DNA of 64,000 nucleotides, taken from positions 14,451,422 to 14,515,421 of the forward strand of contig JAJEKV010000033.1 in NCBI GenBank assembly GCA_021234155.1, written 5' to 3'. The notes beneath the pieces were generated by a model that was given only the letters and a program-made list of their open reading frames with translations, had not been told where the DNA came from and did not search any database. A program made the translations under genes and the position numbers. This DNA is from Isoetes taiwanensis (lineage: Eukaryota; Streptophyta; Lycopodiopsida; Isoetales; Isoetaceae). Positions 58,643 to 64,000 of this stretch are shown in pieces; position 1 is the first letter of the stretch; each line of letters starts with the position of its first letter.

Positions 58643-58791
58643 TGTAGTACCTAGTGGTGTGTTTTTTTCTTTAGTATTGCAACTATGTTCTATGTTATGG
58701 ACTTGCCTATGGTGATCCTTTTTGGATATATAGTGTAGTACCTAGTGGTGTGTTTTTTTCTTTAGTATTGCAACTATGTTCTATGTTATGG
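58626..58791 (+). repeat. 91-bp tandem duplication over the ZNFX1-like stop codon
   Basis: CCTTTTTGGATATATAGTGT and 55 further bases at 58,626-58,700 recur almost exactly at 58,717-58,791 (period 91). The repeat includes the stop codon and the start of the 3' UTR. Confidence 0.88.
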
Positions 58792-58929
58792 TTCTACTAT
58801 GCCTAATCGCTCTATCCTATAATCGCTCTATCTTAGCCATTGAAAAAGGGCATATTCCCAAGCATGTCCAAAATCCAATAACCAGAACCGTCCATCAGAA
58901 ATTAAGATGGGGTCAAATCCCCATTTCCA

Positions 58930-59130
58930 CGTCATCCAATGGTTCAAGTCAACTTGTAAATAACCTTGACACGGTATATGCATGCAGCGACAATGTGCAA
59001 GTCCATTGCACACCCATAAGGAGACCTCCCCACAATGCAGACAAAGAGAAACAATAACGAAGCATGGGGAGTTGAACCCGCGCCCGGTGAAGCCCGACAC
59101 CACGATGCTTCGCCAACCATAATGGAGATC
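58930..59130 (-). repeat. SINE-like sequence with tRNA-type promoter
   Basis: Minus strand: GGTTGGCGAAGCATCGTGGT (A-box region) and GGGTTCAACTCCCC (B box and T-arm, about 59,070), followed by a GTGGGGAGGTCTCC... body down to about 58,930. The CCATAATGGAG / CTCCCCATTATGG inverted pair at its 5' side may be a boundary. No A-tail was fixed. Confidence 0.35.
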
Positions 59131-59139
59131 CCCAAAGGG

Positions 59140-60700
59140 CTCCCCATTATGGCAGGGGGCTATTCCCGTGCAAGTGCTCAAGCACACAAATGCATATGCA
59201 TTAATAATTGAGAAAAACCTTTTTAAGTTTTTGAATGCACTATTCATGCACCATGCACACCATGCAATGCAACTACATCAAACAAACAATGAACAAAAAA
59301 TAGTTCAAAGATCCACAACATAATGGTTGACATCGGTTGGTTGTAATGTTTAGTGCCTCTGCGTGCCTCTCCTCGCAAGCTGTCCCGCTGTGCATCGTTA
59401 GAGTGACAACACATGACAATAGAATTGCAACATCCTAACAATATACTGTCAATATGCGAGTTTCAGAATTGCGGCCTTGGGTGCCAAATTCATATGACTT
59501 CTAAAGAGCCCTCTCTCTTGTAGAAACAAACAACCTCATCCCACTCCATGGTGCCAATTGTCTCTTCAAGCTCATGAAAGAGGCGTCCCAAGCGCATCCG
59601 GGCAAAGCGCCGCGAGGTACGCAGCGGTTTGACAAGTGTATTTATGTTAACAGCGCTAGTGAGCAATTAGATGCCACATGGGCATGCTGCGCATCTGCGA
59701 GATGCTATACTAGGATGTGGCAAGCCATTGGAAATCATAGTTTTCTGAGGGGGGGCTCAACGGCGGACTTGTGGCAATGCAGGCTCGGGGAGGCCTATGT
59801 CGGGGAGGTGCGAGGGCAAATCAGCCACTTCTTGGTGGCCATTCTCCATCTCAGCATCACAAGACAATGGCATAGGCATGTGCCTGCAAACATCACAGGC
59901 AGGGTTGCCCTTAAGACCAAATTTGTCTAAGCATAGTTTAGAAGGTCAGGCGAATAATAGAGTTGCAAGATTAGTTATGCTGGCGAATGTTTTCTAGACA
60001 TGAATGTTTTTTTATAGAAATCTAGGCGAATCATGGCCAATATTATTTTGTCAAGATTTAAGTGTTTTTATTTTTCAAGTGCAATTTCTGTGGTGAAATT
60101 TTATTCACCGGCATCCATATTTAATCAAGGACACAAACACGCTATAACTATACTTGCATGATACAATACCACAACTTAACCTTTGCAAATGAGAACGTGG
60201 CTTATCCTTGTAGATAAAATAAATCTATTAAAAGGGAGGTCTGTAAAAAAATGCTTTCCAGTGCATCTTTAGAAGTATTTGAAACACAATAGCTACAAAA
60301 ATAACTCTTAAAATTGTCATATGTACCTGGATGGATATGGAGAATAGATTAGGTTATGAAGAAAGCCTAGAATATTAGGCGATTCCTTAAGAAATATTCG
60401 AGAAGGAGGGTAGAGAATAAGGCGAATCCATAGTTATGACGCTTAGTGGATGTGGCGAATTTTCAAGTGGAGTGAGATTTGTTTGTAGAAAAGTTGGCTA
60501 ATTTTATTTTTTCCATCTATAATGGGCCCTACTAAACCATAGCATCAAAATTTCTCGATATCCTTAAAAAATAGCCTTTTGGCGAACTTTTGTCCTTAAG
60601 GGCTACCCTGATCACAGGTCAGTACTCCATCACTGCATCAACACAAGGTATAAAATTTAGCAAACATCTTACACAACACAAACAATGAAACGTGCCAAAC
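59140..60700. other. No gene recognised
   Basis: Short open frames on both strands (for example 59,574-59,930 plus) show no recognisable domain. 60,000-60,600 is AT-rich, with several CTAGGCGAAT-like words. Confidence 0.4.
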
Positions 60701-60743
60701 AATGGAACAACATTACAAACAAAATCACACACAAACTGCAGAA

Positions 60744-61800
60744 TCAATTAACAGCCATTGTATAATCAGCACAATCCAAAGAAATGTAATTTGGTTGCTT
60801 AGAGGTCTCTTCCATCCCAAGCCTGAATTCGTCTTCCGCAATGTCCACGAAACTCTCATCCCCATCTCCGGGACTTGGGACATCATCATAATACCTCTTA
60901 CGTGCCTTGCCGATGCGCTCCACAGGTTGCATACCTGCAGGGATATTGAAAATCACACATCGTACATCACTAGGCATAGCCTGCGAAGGATTAAGAGTTA
61001 TCCTCCATGCTGTCTTCACCCTATGTTCTGAAATAAAAGCACAATTAGTAGGCAAAATCCATTGACTAGACAAAATGAACTTGCCAGTCCTAAGCATCCG
61101 GCATACAGTATACACGAGAGAAGCAGATACCTGCTTCCTGCCGTGGTATTTGACAAAGTGATGGGCCCTGTGCAACAAATTTCTGTTATCCAACACAACC
61201 ACACTCTTCAGGTCACCTGCACCATGAAGCAGGTAGAGATCCTTCCCCATCTCGATTTGTCTCTCAGAGACATTGTGCAAGCACACTTTGAAGTGCACTT
61301 TACCAAGGTCCTTCAAGCAGTATCCCACTAAGCCCTCAAAACAATGCATTCTCGTGTTTTTGAGAGCTTTACATATCAGAAGGATGCCAGCCGGCCTTTG
61401 AGCTCCCCCACCCAAAGAACCTCTTAATGGCAGCATTCACTGCACGAGGGGGTCTTCAAGCGTGCTCGAAAGCACCCCCGGCGGTCGCGGATGGTCAAGC
61501 TCGATCCCCTTTCAAGAGCTACAAAGGCAAAGAAGCGATGCGGGTCTTGAGAAAATCCACAAGCTTGTCAAACATGGCAACGGAAACATCAGTCCCAGCA
61601 TAACCCAAAGTAAGCATCACATCCAACAGGCCGGTTCCCTCATCCTCACCCTCTACTCTACCCCTGCCCTTGGACGTACCCTCCCCATCCCCCATAGAGA
61701 AAGCATCCTCAACACAAGGAAATTTAGCCTCAGAACCAAAGGTCTGTTTTCTACATCTAGCTGCCCTCTTCAACATGTTACCCGAAAGTTGCAGAGTAGC
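60744..61800 (-). pseudogene. HUH/Rep-like endonuclease remnant (replitron-like)
   Basis: Minus-strand blocks in order: GTDVSVAMFDKLVDFLKTRI; an H-P-R-P-P-G hexapeptide at about 61,480 where the family has its H-x-H-x-x-G metal site; RPPRAVNAAIKRFFGWGSSK (about 61,450); MHCFEGLVGYCLKDLGKVHF, whose Y-C-L-K-D fits the catalytic Tyr motif (YxxK) of Rep-type HUH nickases; FKVCLHNVSERQ; NRNLLHRAHHFVKYHGRKQV; RMLRTGKFILSSQWILP. Ends in an acidic tail at 60,744. Several frame breaks. I recall this layout from eukaryotic replitron transposons; that assignment is from memory. HUH enzymes nick and join single-stranded DNA during replicative transposition. The copy is broken. Confidence 0.45.
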
Positions 61801-61849
61801 AAAGCCGGAACAAGGAGGCCTTTGCAGAACAAGACCGAGAATCACAAGA

Positions 61850-62940
61850 TGCGGCTATAAGCAGGCCGGACGATGAAGGCCACTTCAAAAAACTCCGGAA
61901 AGAGCGGCTCATCAAGAGCACATAAGTAGGCGGGCTGCAACACGACATGGAGAAGAACAAGGAGCAGACTAACCTGGTACTCCATGACGACTGCAAACCT
62001 CTCGCCGGAAGTGCCTCTGCTCTTCCCCATCCGCTCCACGCGCGCACGGCAGGCCATCGCCACGACTCCACTTCTAAAAATTGCACCTTCCAGAAAAAAG
62101 CCAATAAACCCCAATCGACCATTGGGAAACCAGAACCTAATTAGTGAGTCGACAATATAACATTTTGACATACTGAATACATGGGCAAACCATCCAAAAT
62201 CATATGTAAACACGACCCCCAAACAACATTTTGGAAACCTAATGGACTTAAAAACCAATTTGGGTTTATGGCTATTTCGAAAAATTTTCATACTTTTGGT
62301 AATGTCTAGGCCTATGTGAAACAAGATGCTGCGCACGAGGGGTTGTCCTTCGGTAGCCCGAGAGTGTTTTTTCTTGTTTTCTGTTTAGTTGTTCCTTAAG
62401 ATTGAATTTGATGCTATTTTTTTTTCCCCCAATCTGATTTGCCTCTTTCAATCACTTATCTCGATAAGGCATTGTAGCGACCATGACTTGCTTGCCAAAA
62501 ACTTATCTTTAATCTAAATACCTTTTCTTGCCTCAATGGTCATGAATTTTAAAGCAATGAAGAGCTAAAGCATTGGTCTAGAAGTAGACGGGTTTTCATC
62601 CAATAAATATGCCTTTAACTGTTTTATTAGCGATATATAAACAAAAATTGGAACGAGAAATTGCTCAACACAAAGCTTGGAAAGAAAATGGCATGAGATG
62701 GAAAGTTTTTAAAAGGTAGTTAAGTAATGGGATAAAGCACCTTTCTAAACATGTATAATTGCTATACAACGATGCTTTAAGAATATTCTTGTCACCGGGG
62801 CACTAATCTGGACCGTTCATTTTCCATCGTCTCTTCTTTGTCGTTCTTTGCAGGTTCAAGGGTTCCTCTGCAATCGAGCGAAGTGCTTCCTTGGCAAGCA
62901 ACCGATACCGTCTTCGAGTTCCTTCCTCTGCAAGTAAGCT
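61850..62940. other. No gene recognised
   Basis: The minus frame 61,842-62,336 includes MACRARVERMGKSRGTSGER, which might be the N-terminus of the Rep-like element, but it has no recognisable domain. 62,340-62,940 is AT-rich and non-coding. Confidence 0.35.
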
Positions 62941-62946
62941 TGACAT

Positions 62947-63490
62947 TAGGGTTTTTTTGAGATTAAAAAGGGGCCTTTAAAACATGCCAACTAAGCCAAA
63001 TGAAGATAAATGAACTACCAATCAAATCGAGCACTGAAAGGGTCGGTCAACAAAAGCTGTTATAACTAACTCACTGGATCACATTTTCTAGTATAACTAT
63101 TGATAGAAAAGTCCAAATGAGCTCTCGTTCAGTGCAATAGATGGATCTCGTTGAGATCTTTCCAAGCTTAGGTGCTTTGCACATATTTTAACCATTTATG
63201 ATTGTCAAAACTCCAAAAAATATGGTTTTTACCCTTTTTTTACGATCCTACGGGGCTAAAAGATATGCAAACCACCCAAGGTTGGAAAGATCTCAATGAA
63301 ATCTATCTATTGCACCAAACAAAAGCTCATTTGGACTTTTCTATCAACATTTATGCTAGAAAATGTGATCCAGTGAGTTAGTTATAATCGCTTTGGCGAC
63401 CGGATCTGGCCTCGCTTTTTTCGATTGGTAGTTCATGTAACTTAGTCAGCAGATTCTTAGAAGGCCCTTTATGATCTCAAAAATCCCCTA
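62947..63490. mobile_element. 540-bp foldback/MITE-like element
   Basis: Two arms of about 225 bp (62,947-63,175 and 63,275-63,490) are reverse complements with scattered mismatches. Ends are GGGTTTTTTTGAGAT and, inverted, GGGGATTTTTGAGAT; inner arms share CACTGGATCACATTTTCTAG and GATAGAAAAGTCCAAATGAG. A TA dinucleotide flanks both ends, which would fit a Tc1/mariner-type target duplication. The loop is about 100 bp. No coding sequence. Confidence 0.75.
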
Positions 63491-63554
63491 ATGCGCGGCC
63501 TTTTGTGTTTTGAAAAAATTTGTGGCATTTACGGTAGTAGCTTTACTTTGAAGC

Positions 63555-63670
63555 AAAGTCTGCTGTGGCCAGGCTTTGATCGATTATTTAGCTTTCAGAG
63601 AGAATGGTCCAGTCTTCTGCGGTCAGGGTTTGATCGATTACTCAGCATTTGAAGAGAATGGTTCATTCTA
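63555..63670 (+). repeat. Diverged ~55-bp tandem duplication
   Basis: CTGTGGCCAGGCTTTGATCG... (63,560) and CTGCGGTCAGGGTTTGATCG... (63,616) are imperfect copies, each ending AGAGAATGGT(C/T)CA. The rest of the window to 64,000 shows no gene. Confidence 0.6.
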
Positions 63671-64000
63671 TTCTTTAGCGATGGGCTTTTCTGACGATGG
63701 GATTACCTTGCTTTGAAGTAAAGTCCGCGATTCTTCAGCAACTATATATAAATATGTACCTTGCATGTATAAGATCTTTGCGGTTATTTGTAGGAGGCAT
63801 TTTGGAGTCTATGCTAAGAGAGTGGAGCAATCATCTTTGCACATTTTCAAAGATCTCATTGCGAAATAGATAAGGAGTGCAACTGCAGCGTATATCTAAA
63901 ACTGTGATCGGCATTTAGCCATTATATCAGGAACCGTTACTTTTCTTCTTTGGTCGATCTTCATGGGGATCTATTTTAGATACCTCTTCAAGTATTTTGG

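Noticed and set aside
60744-61436. Endogenous geminivirus or other CRESS virus Rep
   Set aside because: Only the YxxK-like motif is shared. There is no superfamily-3 helicase P-loop downstream and no capsid or stem-loop origin nearby; the block order fits a eukaryotic transposon better.

Overview
The window looks like nuclear DNA of a land plant, more likely a non-seed plant (fern or lycophyte grade) than a flowering plant. The reasons are spliceosomal introns, Copia and Ty3/gypsy LTR elements, L1-type LINE ends and MITEs, together with a ZNFX1-type RZ-finger helicase gene, a DUF7869-like protein family and a DNA amino-methyltransferase-like gene. That lineage call is inference. There is no bacterial or organellar gene order and no CRISPR. 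About nine tenths of the window is repeats, transposon remnants and broken genes.

Layout. 1-6.2 kb: a short Copia element holding only a gag-like gene, with perfect 5-bp target duplications, then a broken multi-exon gene with amino-methyltransferase motifs. One of its introns carries six palindromes spaced about 40 bp apart. 6.2-9.7 kb: a gypsy LTR-like block, a MITE, AT-rich low-complexity DNA and a tRNA-like SINE head. 9.9-12.4 kb: a deleted chromovirus on the minus strand. 13-18 kb: gag fragments, including an LTR-gag-LTR-gag arrangement. 18-26 kb: mostly empty, with a 5'-truncated LINE and a MITE. 26.9-33.3 kb: minus-strand coding blocks ending in an FCP1-like phosphatase domain, interspersed with GCGCCWGGCGC palindromes. 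33.5-34.7 kb: simple repeats. 34.7-52.45 kb: four head-to-tail copies of a ~4.0 kb unit encoding a DUF7869-like protein, the last one split by a 1.75 kb retro-insertion. 52.7-58.6 kb: the only well-preserved host gene, a ZNFX1-like RNA helicase with PB1-like, CCCH, SF1 helicase, NF-X1 finger, TPR-like and RZ-finger regions. 58.6-64 kb: SINE-like DNA, a HUH/Rep-like remnant and a 540-bp foldback element.

Cross-cutting signal. Copies of the 4-kb unit, and the two Copia LTRs, differ mainly at CAG/CTG trinucleotides (CAG read as CGG, CGAG, AAG or lost). Most of the ZNFX1-like gene keeps its CAG/CTG sites and its frame. This is not the C-to-T pattern of methylcytosine decay. It fits base-calling errors at CHG-methylated sites in silenced repeats. 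Many frameshifts here may therefore be artefacts and, read the other way, mark where CHG methylation lies.
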